A program made the translations under genes and the position numbers. This document shows, piece after piece, positions 54,053-63,889 of a stretch of 64,000 bases of DNA. The stretch lies in NCBI GenBank assembly GCA_028713555.1, contig JAQTOA010000012.1, forward strand, positions 36,387-100,386. The letters are read 5' to 3'. Origin of the DNA: Sterolibacterium sp. Lineage in GTDB: Bacteria > Pseudomonadota > Gammaproteobacteria > Burkholderiales > Rhodocyclaceae. Every line of letters begins with the position of its first letter. Position 1 is the stretch's first letter. The notes under the pieces were generated by a model. That model worked only from the letters and a program-made list of their open reading frames with translations, had not been told where the DNA came from and searched no databases.

Positions 54053-54859
54053 TTGAATCTCATTAATTCAACTCACGAATCGCTTGATGTTGCCGCAATC
54101 TCCGCAGCTTTAGGCAAGCTGTCGAAGCGTTTCAACGTGGACGTGTTGACGGAGTGTGACTCCACCAACACACAACTGATGGCCTTGGCGGGAATTGGCG
54201 CACCTTCCGGCACCGTCCTGGCCGCCGAGCGTCAAAGCGCAGGGCGTGGCCGGCGCGGCCATGCCTGGTTGTCGGCGCCGGGCGCCAGCCTGACCTTTTC
54301 GCTACTCTGGCGTTTTCCCTCGAACACGCTGTTATCCGGTCTTTCATTGGCCGTAGGTGTCGCTTTGGCGCGAGCAATGGAAGCGCTAGACATTCCTGAA
54401 ATCTCCTTGAAGTGGCCCAACGATGTGTTGCTGAATGGAAGCAAACTCGCCGGGGTGCTGATTGAATTGGTACCAGGCACTCACCTGGCGGCAGCAGTGC
54501 TCGGCGTGGGTATTAACCTGCGCTTGCCGGAAGAAATGCCCGATGAGATCCGAAAAACAGCGGCGGCGTTGGCCGATGTCGGGATCAACTTGCCGACACC
54601 AAGCACGCTGCTGGCAAAACTACTGATAGCGCTGCATGAAGCATTGCAAAGTTTTGCCGAGCAGGGCTTTGCTGGTTTGCGCAGCGAGTGGCTGAATCGA
54701 AATGCCTACGCAGGGCAAGAGGTGCGTTTGCTTTCCGATTTTGCCCCCCCGCTCGTGGGCTATTGCCGCGGCGTCGATAGCGATGGCGCCTTGCTGCTCG
54801 AAACGGAAGCAGGCATGCTGCGCATCATCAGTGGCGAAGTATCGTTGAGGAAAGCCTGA
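54053..54859 (+). CDS. birA: Biotin-protein ligase, no DNA-binding domain
   Basis: A 268-residue ligase that activates biotin as biotinyl-AMP and adds it to carboxylases. It has the conserved AERQSAGRGRRGHAWLSAPG loop and SLKWPNDVLLNGSKLAGVL. The helix-turn-helix of E. coli BirA is absent; only about 45 residues precede the catalytic core, so it should not repress transcription. The start is a TTG with little ribosome-site support. It overlaps coaX by one base (TGATG). Confidence 0.88.
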   Translation: MNLINSTHESLDVAAISAALGKLSKRFNVDVLTECDSTNTQLMALAGIGAPSGTVLAAERQSAGRGRRGHAWLSAPGASLTFSLLWRFPSNTLLSGLSLAVGVALARAMEALDIPEISLKWPNDVLLNGSKLAGVLIELVPGTHLAAAVLGVGINLRLPEEMPDEIRKTAAALADVGINLPTPSTLLAKLLIALHEALQSFAEQGFAGLRSEWLNRNAYAGQEVRLLSDFAPPLVGYCRGVDSDGALLLETEAGMLRIISGEVSLRKA

Positions 54860-55581
54860 TGTTGCTCTGCATTGACTGCGGCAATACACGAATTAAATGG
54901 GGGTTCCATGACGGTCAGGTTTGGCTGGTACAGGGAGTACTGGGCGTAAATGAGGTTGATCGTCTGGCGCAAGTGTTTGCCGGTCAGCCGCGTCCAGCAC
55001 GGGCTGTAGCCTGCAATGTGGCCAGCGAAATGACTGGTGCGGCGGTCGAGGCAATCGTCAATGAACTGGGCTTGTCGCTACTCTGGGTCAAGAGTAGCGC
55101 AGAGCAATGCGGCGTGACAAATTCTTACGACGACCCGACTCAACTTGGGGCAGACCGCTGGGCGGCGCTGATCGGGGCCAAGCAAGTGCATGGTGGCGCT
55201 TGTCTGGTAGTCAATGCGGGGACCGCCACCACCATAGATATTCTTGATGGCGAAGGTGTTTTTCAGGGCGGATTGATCCTTCCCGGTATCAATCTGATGC
55301 GTTCGGCATTAGCCAGCGACACTGCCCGGCTGCCGTTTGCTTCAGGCCATTTCAGTCTCTTGCCACGCAACACCGCCGATGCTATCGTAAGCGGGTCGCT
55401 GTTGGCCACGACAGGCGCGATTACCCGTATGTTCGAACATATTGCACCGACTCCGGGAGCGAAGTGCTTGCTCTCTGGCGGCGCCGCTGGTTTTTTGAAA
55501 CCGTTGCTGAACATGCCATTGCACCATGTCGACAACCTGGTTCTCGAAGGTCTGGCGTGCATTATTGTGCAGGCGAAGTAG
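54859..55581 (+). CDS. coaX: Type III pantothenate kinase CoaX
   Basis: A 240-residue kinase of the ASKHA fold. The phosphate loop IDCGNTRIKWG starts the protein; DPTQLGADRWAALIGA, LVVNAGTATTIDIL and GGLILPGINLMR are family motifs. It does the first step of coenzyme A synthesis and uses an ATP-independent-of-CoA-feedback enzyme type. coaE, for the last step, follows about 2 kb downstream, and birA is translationally coupled upstream. Confidence 0.93.
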   Translation: MLLCIDCGNTRIKWGFHDGQVWLVQGVLGVNEVDRLAQVFAGQPRPARAVACNVASEMTGAAVEAIVNELGLSLLWVKSSAEQCGVTNSYDDPTQLGADRWAALIGAKQVHGGACLVVNAGTATTIDILDGEGVFQGGLILPGINLMRSALASDTARLPFASGHFSLLPRNTADAIVSGSLLATTGAITRMFEHIAPTPGAKCLLSGGAAGFLKPLLNMPLHHVDNLVLEGLACIIVQAK

Positions 55582-55642
55582 GTCAGGCTACCGTTTCAGA
55601 CTGCGCTGTCCCGATAAAACCATTATTTTGTGGAGGTGATAA

Positions 55643-56995
55643 ATGACTGCACATAAGGTGATTCTCGATGAATCGGAGATTCCGACACACTGGTACAACG
55701 TCGTGGCCGACATGCCGAATCCACCGGCTCCGCCATTGGGACCCGACGGCAAGCCGGCTACCCCGGAACAAATGCTGCAAATCTTTTCCATGCCGATCCT
55801 GGAGCAGGAAATGTCGACGGAGCGCTGGATCCCGATTCCGGAACCGGTGCGGGAAATCTATCGGCTGTGGCGTCCTTCGCCGCTGTGCCGGGCAGAGCGA
55901 CTGGAGAAGATGCTCGGAACGCCAGCCAAGATCTACTACAAGAATGAGAGCGTGTCACCGGCCGGTTCGCATAAACCAAACTCCGCCGTGGCGCAGGCCT
56001 ATTTCAATAAACAAGCGGGTATCAAGCGCATGACCACCGAGACCGGCGCCGGTCAATGGGGCTCCTCGCTGGCTTTTGCGGCACAGATGTTCGAGATCGA
56101 AGTACGCATTTACATGGTCAGGATAAGCTACGATCAGAAGCCTTTTCGCCGCTCGATGATGCAGACTTGGGGCGCCGAAGTATTTGCCAGTCCCAGCAAT
56201 CTCACTCAGGCTGGACGCAACGCATTGGCCATTGACCCGGAAAATCCGGGTTCCCTGGGCTTGGCCATCTCCGAGGCGGTGGAAGAAGCTGCGGGGCGCG
56301 AGGACACGAAATACGGGCTCGGTTCGGTGCTCAATCATGTGCTGTTGCACCAGACAGTGATTGGCCTGGAAGCGAAGAAACAGTTCGAAAAAATAGGCGT
56401 CTATCCCGACATGATCTTCGCGCCGTGCGGCGGTGGTTCAAACTTCGCTGGCGTAGCCTTTCCCTTTTTCGCCGATAAGGCCGCAGGTAAAAAGGTACGC
56501 CTGGTGGCGGTCGAGCCGAGTTCCTGTCCGACCCTGACTAAGGGGCACTACGCTTACGATTTTGGCGACGAGTCCGGGTATACCCCCCTCATGCTGATGT
56601 ACACGCTTGGCCATAATTTCATGCCGCCTTCGATTCATGCTGGAGGCCTACGCTATCATGGCGATTCGCCGTTGGTGTCACAGTTGCTTAAGGAAGGACT
56701 GATCGAGGCTTTGGCTGTTCCGCAAGTCGCTACCTTCGCGGCTGGCGTTCAGTTCGCGCGTGCCGAGGGGATCATCCCGGCCCCCGAATCGAACCATGCC
56801 ATCCGCGCAGTCATTGATGAGGCGCTGAATTGCAAGAAGACCGGCGAAGCTAAAACGCTTTTCTTCAATCTTTCCGGCCATGGCCACTTTGACATGGCTT
56901 CTTATGACAGGTATTTGGCGGGTAAGCTGGAGGACTACGACTATCCTGAGGCAGAGATTAAAGCCGCGCTGGACCACCTGCCAAAGGTTGGATAG
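55643..56995 (+). CDS. TrpB2-type tryptophan synthase beta-like protein
   Basis: A 450-residue PLP enzyme of the TrpB2 branch, longer than TrpB1 by about 50 residues. The PLP lysine stands in [14 protein letters not shown], and [20 protein letters not shown] and the CGGGSNFAG phosphate-loop are clear. TrpB2 proteins often lack a TrpA partner and may use serine and indole alone or have another role. Here no trpA is near. It lies between coaX and a SPOR-domain gene, on the same strand with a GGAGGTGAT ribosome site. Confidence 0.88.
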   Translation: MTAHKVILDESEIPTHWYNVVADMPNPPAPPLGPDGKPATPEQMLQIFSMPILEQEMSTERWIPIPEPVREIYRLWRPSPLCRAERLEKMLGTPAKIYYKNESVSPAGSHKPNSAVAQAYFNKQAGIKRMTTETGAGQWGSSLAFAAQMFEIEVRIYMVRISYDQKPFRRSMMQTWGAEVFASPSNLTQAGRNALAIDPENPGSLGLAISEAVEEAAGREDTKYGLGSVLNHVLLHQTVIGLEAKKQFEKIGVYPDMIFAPCGGGSNFAGVAFPFFADKAAGKKVRLVAVEPSSCPTLTKGHYAYDFGDESGYTPLMLMYTLGHNFMPPSIHAGGLRYHGDSPLVSQLLKEGLIEALAVPQVATFAAGVQFARAEGIIPAPESNHAIRAVIDEALNCKKTGEAKTLFFNLSGHGHFDMASYDRYLAGKLEDYDYPEAEIKAALDHLPKVG

Positions 56996-57016
56996 GACCA
57001 GAGGTAAAAGGGGCAA

Positions 57017-57670
57017 TTGGTGCTACGCGTTGTTCTCCTGTTGCTGATCCTGGCCAATCTGATGCTTTTCGTCTGGGCACAAGGTTTCTTGGGACCCCAG
57101 GAGGAAGGCCGTGAGCCGCAACGACTTGCCATGCAGATTGCACCGGAGCGCCTGCGTGTGGAGGTTATCGAGTCCTCTCCCGCCACATTACCTCCGGCTG
57201 CCGAGGCCTGCCGGCTGGTGAGAGGGCTGGCTCCCAATGAAGCACAGCACCTGCTGATTCAAGCCAAGGGAAAGCTGCCGGATCTCAAAACTGTTGTAAA
57301 GGCAAGCCAAGCCCGAGCTATCCTGTATTGGATATACATTCCACCGCAGCCTAGCAGGTTTGCCGTCGATAGAAAGTTGGAAGAACTAAAAAAGCTGGGC
57401 GTGACGAATTTTTCGGCAATGTTGGATGAGGGCGCAGACAAATTCGCCATCTCGCTGGGTTTGTTCAATACTGAAAAAGAGGCCAACCAGCATTTACAGG
57501 AGTTGCTTAAACGGGGTGTGAGATCGGCAAAAATGCAAATGCGTGAAAACCTGCTCGACAAGGATCAGCTGGAAGTCCGCGGTCCAGCCGATTTGCTGGA
57601 AAAACAGTTGTCTGAATTGCTCAGTGGGCAAACCAACGCCAGAACTACCGATTGTCCGACCGGACCCTAG
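57017..57670 (+). CDS. SPOR-domain membrane protein
   Basis: A 217-residue protein with one N-terminal helix (VVLLLLILANLMLFVWAQGF) and a C-terminal SPOR-like fold (residues about 110-185: YWIYIPPQPSRFAVDRKLEE, FAISLGLFNTEKEANQHLQE). SPOR domains bind glycan strands lacking stem peptides at division sites. It starts with GTG 21 bases after trpB2 and ends 17 bases before coaE. Its role may be in cell envelope or division, as zapD is nearby. Confidence 0.75.
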   Translation: MVLRVVLLLLILANLMLFVWAQGFLGPQEEGREPQRLAMQIAPERLRVEVIESSPATLPPAAEACRLVRGLAPNEAQHLLIQAKGKLPDLKTVVKASQARAILYWIYIPPQPSRFAVDRKLEELKKLGVTNFSAMLDEGADKFAISLGLFNTEKEANQHLQELLKRGVRSAKMQMRENLLDKDQLEVRGPADLLEKQLSELLSGQTNARTTDCPTGP

Positions 57671-57687
57671 GGCAACGGAGAGCTAAG

Positions 57688-58323
57688 ATGACGGTTTCCG
57701 GTTTCATCGTTGGGCTGACCGGTGGTATTGGCAGCGGCAAGAGCGCAGCGGCGACATTCTTCTCAGAGCTAGGCGCAGCGGTGGTCGATGCGGATGCCAT
57801 TGCCCACGAATTGACCGCTCCCGATGGCGCCGCCATGCCGGACATCCGGAGGACCTTCGGGGATAGCGTGATTGGCGAGGACGGGGCGCTGGACCGCGAG
57901 GCGATGCGTCGTCTGGCGTTCACCGATGCCGGGGCGAAAAGCCGTCTTGAGGCGATTCTGCACCCAATGATAGGCGCGGCCACCCAACTTCGCTGCCAGG
58001 CCGGGTTTGCCAGCGGGACCCCTTATGTTGTGCTGGTGGTGCCATTGCTTGTCGAATCCGGGACTTATCGGAAACGCGTGGCGCGGATCCTGGTTGTCGA
58101 CTGCGTCGAGCAGACACAAGTGGAGCGAGTCATGGCGCGTAATGGCATAACCAGCGAGGAAGTGCGGCGCATCATGGCGACGCAGGCCAGGCGCCAGGAA
58201 CGCCTGGCTGCCGCTGACGATATCATTGATAATGACGGCGACATTGCAGGATTGCGGGCTCAGGTCGAGGTCCTACACCGAAAATATTTGGCGCTGGCTG
58301 CAAAAAAACCGCTGGCAGGTTGA
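57688..58323 (+). CDS. coaE: Dephospho-CoA kinase
   Basis: A 211-residue P-loop kinase that phosphorylates dephospho-CoA, the last step of CoA synthesis. Walker A GLTGGIGSGKSA, DADAIAHELT, RRLAFTDAGAKSRLEAILHP and VVDCVEQTQVERVMARNG are typical. I set the start at MTVSGF (57688), behind ACGGAGAG; an upstream ATG at 57652 would overlap the SPOR gene. It is followed at once by zapD, a common betaproteobacterial order. Confidence 0.94.
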   Translation: MTVSGFIVGLTGGIGSGKSAAATFFSELGAAVVDADAIAHELTAPDGAAMPDIRRTFGDSVIGEDGALDREAMRRLAFTDAGAKSRLEAILHPMIGAATQLRCQAGFASGTPYVVLVVPLLVESGTYRKRVARILVVDCVEQTQVERVMARNGITSEEVRRIMATQARRQERLAAADDIIDNDGDIAGLRAQVEVLHRKYLALAAKKPLAG

Positions 58324-58376
58324 GATTTGCCCGCGAATCGGTCAGAATCGCGAGACTTCACATAAACGACCTCCGC

Positions 58377-59132
58377 GTGATTATTTACGAATATCCTCTC
58401 AACGAGCGCATTCGCACGCTGCTGCGTCTTGAGGATCTTTACGACAAGGCGCTGCACTTCATGGCAGCCGATGCTCAGGAAGATCACCATGTCGCCCTGT
58501 TGATGATCTTCGAGATTCTCGAGGTCGCCGGCCGTGCCGACCTGAAATTCGACCTGATCCAGGAACTCGAACGGCAACGCCAGACCCTGCTGTCCTTCCG
58601 CAACAATCCCGACATTTCCGAAGAAGCACTATCCGGAGCGCTTTACGAGATAGAACAGGCAAGCGTTCTGATGCTGGCCATGCCGGGAAAGATCAGCCAA
58701 TACTTGCGCGAGAACGATTGGCTGATGTCGATCAAGAACCGCGCCACGATCCCCGGCGGTGTTTGCGAGTTCGATTTGCCTGCATATCACTACTGGCTGC
58801 ATCGCGACCCGGAGCAGCGCAGGAGTGGCTTGAACGGCTGGCTCGAGCCGATACTGCCGATTCGTGCGGGCCTAAGCATTGTCCTGCGTTTGCTGCGCGC
58901 TTCCGGCCGGTCGGAAGTGCAAATGGCAGCGCACGGTGCCTTCCAGTTGATGTTGGCCGGCCGTACTGCGCAAATGGTGCGTTTGCGAGTACCCCGTGGC
59001 GATCCCTACATTCCCGAGATCAGCGCCAACAAATACGCTTTGAATATCCGCTTTACCGCCCCCGACGGGGACCTACGTCCGCGTCAGGCGGACGCCGACG
59101 TTTCCTTCGAGTTGACCTTCTGCAACCTGTGA
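58377..59132 (+). CDS. zapD: Cell division protein ZapD
   Basis: A 251-residue protein that cross-links FtsZ filaments. The start [20 protein letters not shown] matches the conserved ZapD N-terminus, so I chose the GTG at 58377. The body shows [35 protein letters not shown] and [19 protein letters not shown] longer frame from 58320 is not supported. It overlaps yacG by a few bases. Confidence 0.93.
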   Translation: MIIYEYPLNERIRTLLRLEDLYDKALHFMAADAQEDHHVALLMIFEILEVAGRADLKFDLIQELERQRQTLLSFRNNPDISEEALSGALYEIEQASVLMLAMPGKISQYLRENDWLMSIKNRATIPGGVCEFDLPAYHYWLHRDPEQRRSGLNGWLEPILPIRAGLSIVLRLLRASGRSEVQMAAHGAFQLMLAGRTAQMVRLRVPRGDPYIPEISANKYALNIRFTAPDGDLRPRQADADVSFELTFCNL

Positions 59133-59323
59133 CCCCGCTCCTTGCAACTCCGCGCACCGTCAATTGCCCGGCATGCGGCAAGGCAGTGGCTTGGGTGGAG
59201 GAGAATCGCTACCGTCCATTCTGCTCCGAGCGATGCAAGCTGATTGATTTTGGCGCTTGGGCGGCAGATGAATATCGAGTTCCGGAGCAAGAACACCCAC
59301 TGAGCGGGTCACAACCAGACTAG
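59129..59323 (+). CDS. yacG: DNA gyrase inhibitor YacG
   Basis: A 64-residue zinc protein with CPACG near residue 13 and CSERC near 32, followed by the [16 protein letters not shown] segment of YacG. It starts with GTG (59129), which overlaps the zapD stop. YacG binds the GyrB C-terminus and limits gyrase action. It completes the coaE-zapD-yacG set. Confidence 0.93.
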   Translation: MTPLLATPRTVNCPACGKAVAWVEENRYRPFCSERCKLIDFGAWAADEYRVPEQEHPLSGSQPD

Positions 59324-59377
59324 CGCCCGCATCTGTTTCTAGGGTACTAATACCCCAGAATCTACTGCGGGCACTAG
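59320..59377. terminator. Nested hairpin between yacG and Nudix gene
   Basis: CTAGCGCCCGC and GCGGGCACTAG pair with one mismatch and enclose a second hairpin (GGGTA-CTAA-TACCC). It spans both stop codons of the two convergent genes and so likely ends both transcripts. Confidence 0.65.
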
Positions 59378-60309
59378 TCCCAAGCCGCGCGGATGCCGGC
59401 AATACCGTGGGCGCTCGACCGCCAGGCAGTCGGCATATCCTTGCGCGTAAGTCCGCCCAGAGCGTAGACCGGCAACGGGGCAGCGGCAGTCAATTCGGCC
59501 AGGGCCTTCCATCCGATACCCGGCCTTCCGGGATGGCTGGTTGTTTCCTTGAGCGGACCGAGCACCACGAAATCCAAACCAAGTCGCGCCGCTTGCGTCA
59601 ATTCCAGCGCGTTATGCGTGGAGGCGGCGACTAAGGGAAAATCCGGCCGTGATCCTGATGTCATCAATTGCGTCGCATTCAGATGAACCCCGTCAGCGCC
59701 AACCTGCTCCGCCAAATCCGCATCGCTGTTAACCAGCACCCGAGCGCCGTATTGGTGACAGAGCTTGACCGCTGCATGTCCAAAAGAAATCCTGCTTGCA
59801 ACGGGCAGTAAGAACTCGCGCAGTTGCACCAGACGCAGCCCTTGATCCAGTTTTCGGGCCAGCGCGTCGAGTTGGGCGGCAACACCGACGTCGTAGGCAT
59901 GGCTGATGGCATAAAAATCCGGCAAGCCCAGCGCTGCCAGCACCGGCGCATTGGCCGGCAGCATGGGTGTTACGCTTGGGATACCAAGGTGTTGCCAGGC
60001 AAGCGCGTCGTGCTGCAGCTTGCGCGGCTCTTCCGACCAGCTTATGACGCGGAAAAAGTGTAGCCGGACATGGGCATGTTCGTAGATAAACTCGCGCACA
60101 ATCCACGGATAAGCGGTCTCGACGACAATGCCAAGTTCTTCATGCAACTCACGCGACAAAGCTTGCTGTACTGTCTCGCCTGATTCTATCTTGCCGCCAG
60201 GAAATTCCCAGTAGCCGGCATAAAGACTGCCGGACGGACGGCGCCCGAGCAGGAATGCGCCGTCGCTGCGGAGAATGACGGCAGCGGCGACTTCGACGAT
60301 CTTCTTCAA
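59374..60309 (-). CDS. Nudix hydrolase / ThiE-like fusion
   Basis: A 311-residue two-domain protein. The first 130 residues are a Nudix domain with the complete box GGKIESGETVQQALSRELHEELG, resembling MutT, which removes 8-oxo-dGTP. The last 180 residues are a TenI/ThiE-like barrel (LRLVQLREFLLPVASRISFG, GADGVHLNATQLM, FVVLGPLKETTSHPGRPGIG), related to thiamine-phosphate synthase. The fusion is common in beta- and gammaproteobacteria and its true substrate is unsettled. It overlaps the AAA gene upstream by four bases. Confidence 0.9.
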   Translation of the reverse strand: MKKIVEVAAAVILRSDGAFLLGRRPSGSLYAGYWEFPGGKIESGETVQQALSRELHEELGIVVETAYPWIVREFIYEHAHVRLHFFRVISWSEEPRKLQHDALAWQHLGIPSVTPMLPANAPVLAALGLPDFYAISHAYDVGVAAQLDALARKLDQGLRLVQLREFLLPVASRISFGHAAVKLCHQYGARVLVNSDADLAEQVGADGVHLNATQLMTSGSRPDFPLVAASTHNALELTQAARLGLDFVVLGPLKETTSHPGRPGIGWKALAELTAAAPLPVYALGGLTRKDMPTAWRSSAHGIAGIRAAWD

Positions 60310-61199
60310 GACTTCCTGCGCGTCTTGCGGACGGCCTTGCCCACATGTCGGCCGGCGTAATCACGGGCAAATTGCCACGCCACCCGGCCACTGCGCGAGC
60401 CGCGCAGGATGGTCCACTGCAGCGCTTCGCTGCGCGCTGCCGTGGCCTGTCTGGCCGTCAGGCCAAACTCGCGCAGCCAGTGTTGGCAAATGGCGAGATA
60501 GTGATCCTGATCGAAGGGATAGAACGATAGCCACAGGCCGAAGCGTTCAGACAGCGAGATTTTTTCCTCAACCGTTTCATTGGGGTGAATTTCACCGTCG
60601 ACATGCCTAACCTCGAGATTCTCATCCATATATTCAGGCATCAAGTGGCGCCGGTTGGAGGTGGCATACAGCAGCAGGTTATCCGGCATACCGGCGATGG
60701 AGCCGTCGAGGACACTTTTTAACGCCTTGTAGCCCGGCTCGCTGGCCTCGAAGGAAAGGTCGTCGCAGAAGATGATGAAACGTTCCGTCCGGCCCGTAAT
60801 CAGGTCGACGATTTCCGCCAAGTCGGTCAAGTCGTGTTTGTCCACTTCGATCAGGCGCAGCCCCTTGGCTGCATAGCGGTCGAGCACGCCCTTCACCAGC
60901 GAGGACTTGCCGGTGCCGCGCGCGCCGGTCAGCAAGACATTATTGGCGCACCTGCCTGCGATGAACTGGCGGGTGTTCTGTTCGATGCGCTCCTTTTGCT
61001 CATCAATGCCGCATAAATCCTCAAGGCGGATGTGATGCGGTTTGCCCACTGCCTGTAGATGGCCACGGCCTTGGCGTTTGATCCAGCGAAAGGCCACTGC
61101 GGCACGCCAGTCAGGCGCCTCTGCTGAAGGCGACAACTGGGCTTCGAGACGCGTCAGCAGCGCTTCGGCGCGGGCAAGAAAACGGTCGAGATTGTTCAT
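60306..61199 (-). CDS. AAA ATPase, DUF815 family
   Basis: A 297-residue AAA+ type ATPase with Walker A LTGARGTGKSSLVKG, Walker B FIIFCDDLSFE, and sensor-type ATSNRRHLMPEYMDEN. Both ends fit the DUF815 family, whose task is unknown. It is the first gene of a two-gene run with the Nudix-ThiE fusion and divergent from mltA. A link to nucleotide-pool cleaning is only a guess. Confidence 0.85.
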   Translation of the reverse strand: MNNLDRFLARAEALLTRLEAQLSPSAEAPDWRAAVAFRWIKRQGRGHLQAVGKPHHIRLEDLCGIDEQKERIEQNTRQFIAGRCANNVLLTGARGTGKSSLVKGVLDRYAAKGLRLIEVDKHDLTDLAEIVDLITGRTERFIIFCDDLSFEASEPGYKALKSVLDGSIAGMPDNLLLYATSNRRHLMPEYMDENLEVRHVDGEIHPNETVEEKISLSERFGLWLSFYPFDQDHYLAICQHWLREFGLTARQATAARSEALQWTILRGSRSGRVAWQFARDYAGRHVGKAVRKTRRKS

Positions 61200-61225
61200 G
61201 ATCTAAGTGGCGATGAGGTAAGCTA

Positions 61226-62473
61226 GTGAACCTGTGGACACCGAACTTTATCAGAATCATGCCGCGTATTCTTGTTAGTCGCGTCTTTGCTTTGCTCCTC
61301 GCTGGTTGCGCCATGCAGCCCGCCATCCCGCCGCCGCCATCATGCTCTCCCGTTTCTGGCAGTTGTCCTGTCTGCCCTGTTTGTCCGGTGACGGAAGTAC
61401 CCAGACCAGCGGAAAAACCCTTGCAGGCCGCGAACTGGGAAGACCTGAGCGGTTGGTCAGTTTCGGCGGCTGATGAGCTTGTCCTGGCTTTCGACACTTT
61501 CCTTGCCTCCTGCGATGCCTTGCAGAAGAAGGAACTCTGGCGCGAAACCTGCGTTAGCGCGCGTGCGCTCGAAGGGCGCAACGAGGGACAGTTGCGAGCC
61601 TGGTTTGAAGCGCAATGGCAACCCTGGCAATTAATCAATCCGGATGGCAGTCGCGAGGGGCTGGTGACCGGTTACTACGAACCCTTGCTGCATGGCAGTC
61701 GCAGCCAGAAAACACCTTACCTGCATCCCATTTATGGCGTGCCTGCCGACCTAATCGACGTCGAACTCGGCGGACTCTATCCGGAGTTGAAGCACCTGCG
61801 CCTGCGTGGACGCCTGGAAGGAAGGAAACTGGTGCCCTATTTTTCCCGTGCCGACTGGGAGAAGGCGCAGCGCAATGACAACGTGTTGCTCTGGGCGGAC
61901 GATGCGTTCGATGTTTTCTTCATGCAGATCCAAGGCTCTGGCCAAGTGCAACTCGACGACGGCAGCCGCATACGGGTGGGATATGCCGAGCAGAATGGTC
62001 ATCCTTACCGTTCGATTGGCCGCTGGCTGATCGACCAGGGTGAATTGAAAGTCGAGCAAACCTCAATGCAAGGCATCAAGACTTGGGCCAAGGCCCATCC
62101 GCAACGCATACAGGAATTGCTCAATGCCAATCCGAGCTATGTCTTCTTCCGCGAACTGGCGGTCGATAGCGCTGGACCACCGGGAGCGCTTGGCGTACCC
62201 CTGACTGCAGAACGCAGTATCGCCATCGATGCGCGTTTTACACCCTTGGGAGCGCCGGTATGGTTGGCGACGACTTACCCGAACAGCGAGCGGCCACTTA
62301 AACGGATGGTGTTGGCGCAGGATACCGGCGGCGCCATCCGAGGCCCGGTACGAGCGGATTATTATTGGGGGTCAGGTTATGAAGCTGGCATCCAGGCGGG
62401 CAAGATGCGGCAAAAAGGGCAAATGTGGATTTTGTTGCCACGGCGCTATTCGCCTCCAGATGCAAAAAAATGA
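61226..62473 (+). CDS. mltA: Membrane-bound lytic transglycosylase A
   Basis: A 415-residue lipoprotein that cuts murein glycan strands. A signal peptide with lipobox LLAG-C lies near residues 25-28; a Pro/Cys-rich linker (VCPVCPV) follows. The MltA barrel (GLVTGYYEPLLHGS, FFMQIQGSGQVQL) and the 3D domain with the catalytic Asp in LAQDTGGAIRGPVRADYYWG are complete. The GTG at 61226 has GAGGT at the proper distance; an ATG at 61259 is a possible second start. Confidence 0.92.
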   Translation: MNLWTPNFIRIMPRILVSRVFALLLAGCAMQPAIPPPPSCSPVSGSCPVCPVCPVTEVPRPAEKPLQAANWEDLSGWSVSAADELVLAFDTFLASCDALQKKELWRETCVSARALEGRNEGQLRAWFEAQWQPWQLINPDGSREGLVTGYYEPLLHGSRSQKTPYLHPIYGVPADLIDVELGGLYPELKHLRLRGRLEGRKLVPYFSRADWEKAQRNDNVLLWADDAFDVFFMQIQGSGQVQLDDGSRIRVGYAEQNGHPYRSIGRWLIDQGELKVEQTSMQGIKTWAKAHPQRIQELLNANPSYVFFRELAVDSAGPPGALGVPLTAERSIAIDARFTPLGAPVWLATTYPNSERPLKRMVLAQDTGGAIRGPVRADYYWGSGYEAGIQAGKMRQKGQMWILLPRRYSPPDAKK

Positions 62474-62605
62474 CGCCCCGTGCTGGCGAACTTGACGCCC
62501 ATCCTTGGTGCGCAATTGCATCATTCATGCTCGATTCCTGTGCATAGGGGGTGCCCCGCACTGCCAAAGTATTCTAACGCACTAATAATTAAGCGATAAA
62601 TACTC

Positions 62606-62621
62606 TGGAATGGTTATTGCT
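62606..62621 (+). promoter_or_regulatory. Candidate sigma-54 promoter of amt
   Basis: TGGAATGGTTATTGCT has a perfect -12 (TTGCT) and the GG of the -24, ten bases apart. It lies 35 bases before the amt start, in a free stretch of about 180 bases. NtrC control is likely for an ammonium transporter, but no full NtrC site is evident here. Confidence 0.55.
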
Positions 62622-62655
62622 TAAGTTTGCAGATTAGTGCATCCGGAACCTCCAT

Positions 62656-63858
62656 ATGGAAAACCTCGTTAACGCCACTGATGTCCTGTTCGTTCTGCTC
62701 GGCGCCATCATGATCCTGGCGATGCACGCCGGATTCGCCTTTCTTGAACTCGGTACAGTGCGCAGAAAAAATCAGGTGAATGCGCTGGTGAAAATTCTGG
62801 TCGACTTCTCGGTGTCGACCCTGGCTTATTTCTTCATCGGCTACAGCATCGCTTACGGCATCAACTTCTTTGCCGGCGCCGAAACACTGGCGCAGAAGAA
62901 CGGTTTTGAACTGATCAAGTTTTTCTTCCTGCTGACCTTCGCCGCGGCGATACCCGCCATCGTGTCCGGGGGCATCGCCGAGCGCGCCAGATTCTATCCG
63001 CAACTCGCCGCCACCTTCCTGCTGGTGGCTTTTGTTTATCCCTTGTTCGAGGGGATCGCCTGGAATCATGCCTTTGGCATCCAGGATTGGCTGAAGGCGT
63101 CTTTCGGTGAGGAATTCCACGACTTCGCCGGTTCCGTGGTGGTCCATGCGATGGGTGGCTGGATCGGGCTGGCCGCCGTGCTGTTGCTGGGCGCCCGGCG
63201 TGGGCGTTATCAGAAGGATGGAGGAATCTCCGCTCACCCGCCCTCAAGCATTCCCTTTCTGGCGCTCGGCGCATGGATACTGACGGTAGGCTGGTTCGGC
63301 TTCAATGTCATGAGTGCGCAATCGCTGGGCAAGATTTCCGGCCTGGTGGCGATGAACTCCTTGATGGCGATGGTCGGGGGCACGCTGGCAGCAATGTTGG
63401 CTGGCAAGAACGACCCCGGCTTTGTGCATAACGGGCCGCTTGCGGGCCTGGTGGCGATCTGCGCCGGCTCCGACCTGATGCATCCGCTCGGCGCGTTGAT
63501 CACCGGCGGACTTGCCGGCGGCATGTTCGTGTGGATGTTTACGCTGACGCAGAACCGCTGGAAGATTGACGATGTGCTCGGCGTCTGGCCGCTGCATGGC
63601 CTGTGCGGAGCCATGGGCGGTATTGCCGCAGGGGTTTTCGGCAGCAAGGCGCTCGGTGGCCTGGGCGGAGTCAGCTTGGTTTCCCAGTTGCTGGGCACCG
63701 GCCTGGGTGTGGCAGTCGCTTTGGCAGGAGGCTTCCTGGTTTACGGAACGATCAAGAAAGCTGTTGGGATTCGTCTTGATCCGGAAGAAGAATATAACGG
63801 CGCCGACCTTTCGATACACAAGATCACAGCGTCTCCGGAACGTGAGACGCTGTGGTGA
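62656..63858 (+). CDS. amtB: Ammonium transporter AmtB
   Basis: A 400-residue Amt protein with eleven helices. Family segments are GFAFLELGTVRRKNQVNALV near the start, GIAERARFYPQLAATF, FAGSVVVHAMGGWIGLAAVLLLGAR with a pore histidine, and VWPLHGLCGAMGGIAAGVFG with the second. No signal peptide is predicted, unlike E. coli AmtB. The usual partner glnK is not in the 2 kb before it. A sigma-54-like promoter suggests nitrogen control. Confidence 0.93.
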   Translation: MENLVNATDVLFVLLGAIMILAMHAGFAFLELGTVRRKNQVNALVKILVDFSVSTLAYFFIGYSIAYGINFFAGAETLAQKNGFELIKFFFLLTFAAAIPAIVSGGIAERARFYPQLAATFLLVAFVYPLFEGIAWNHAFGIQDWLKASFGEEFHDFAGSVVVHAMGGWIGLAAVLLLGARRGRYQKDGGISAHPPSSIPFLALGAWILTVGWFGFNVMSAQSLGKISGLVAMNSLMAMVGGTLAAMLAGKNDPGFVHNGPLAGLVAICAGSDLMHPLGALITGGLAGGMFVWMFTLTQNRWKIDDVLGVWPLHGLCGAMGGIAAGVFGSKALGGLGGVSLVSQLLGTGLGVAVALAGGFLVYGTIKKAVGIRLDPEEEYNGADLSIHKITASPERETLW

Positions 63859-63889
63859 GCTTTGATCGCGAGTCAGTAGTGTCCCAACG

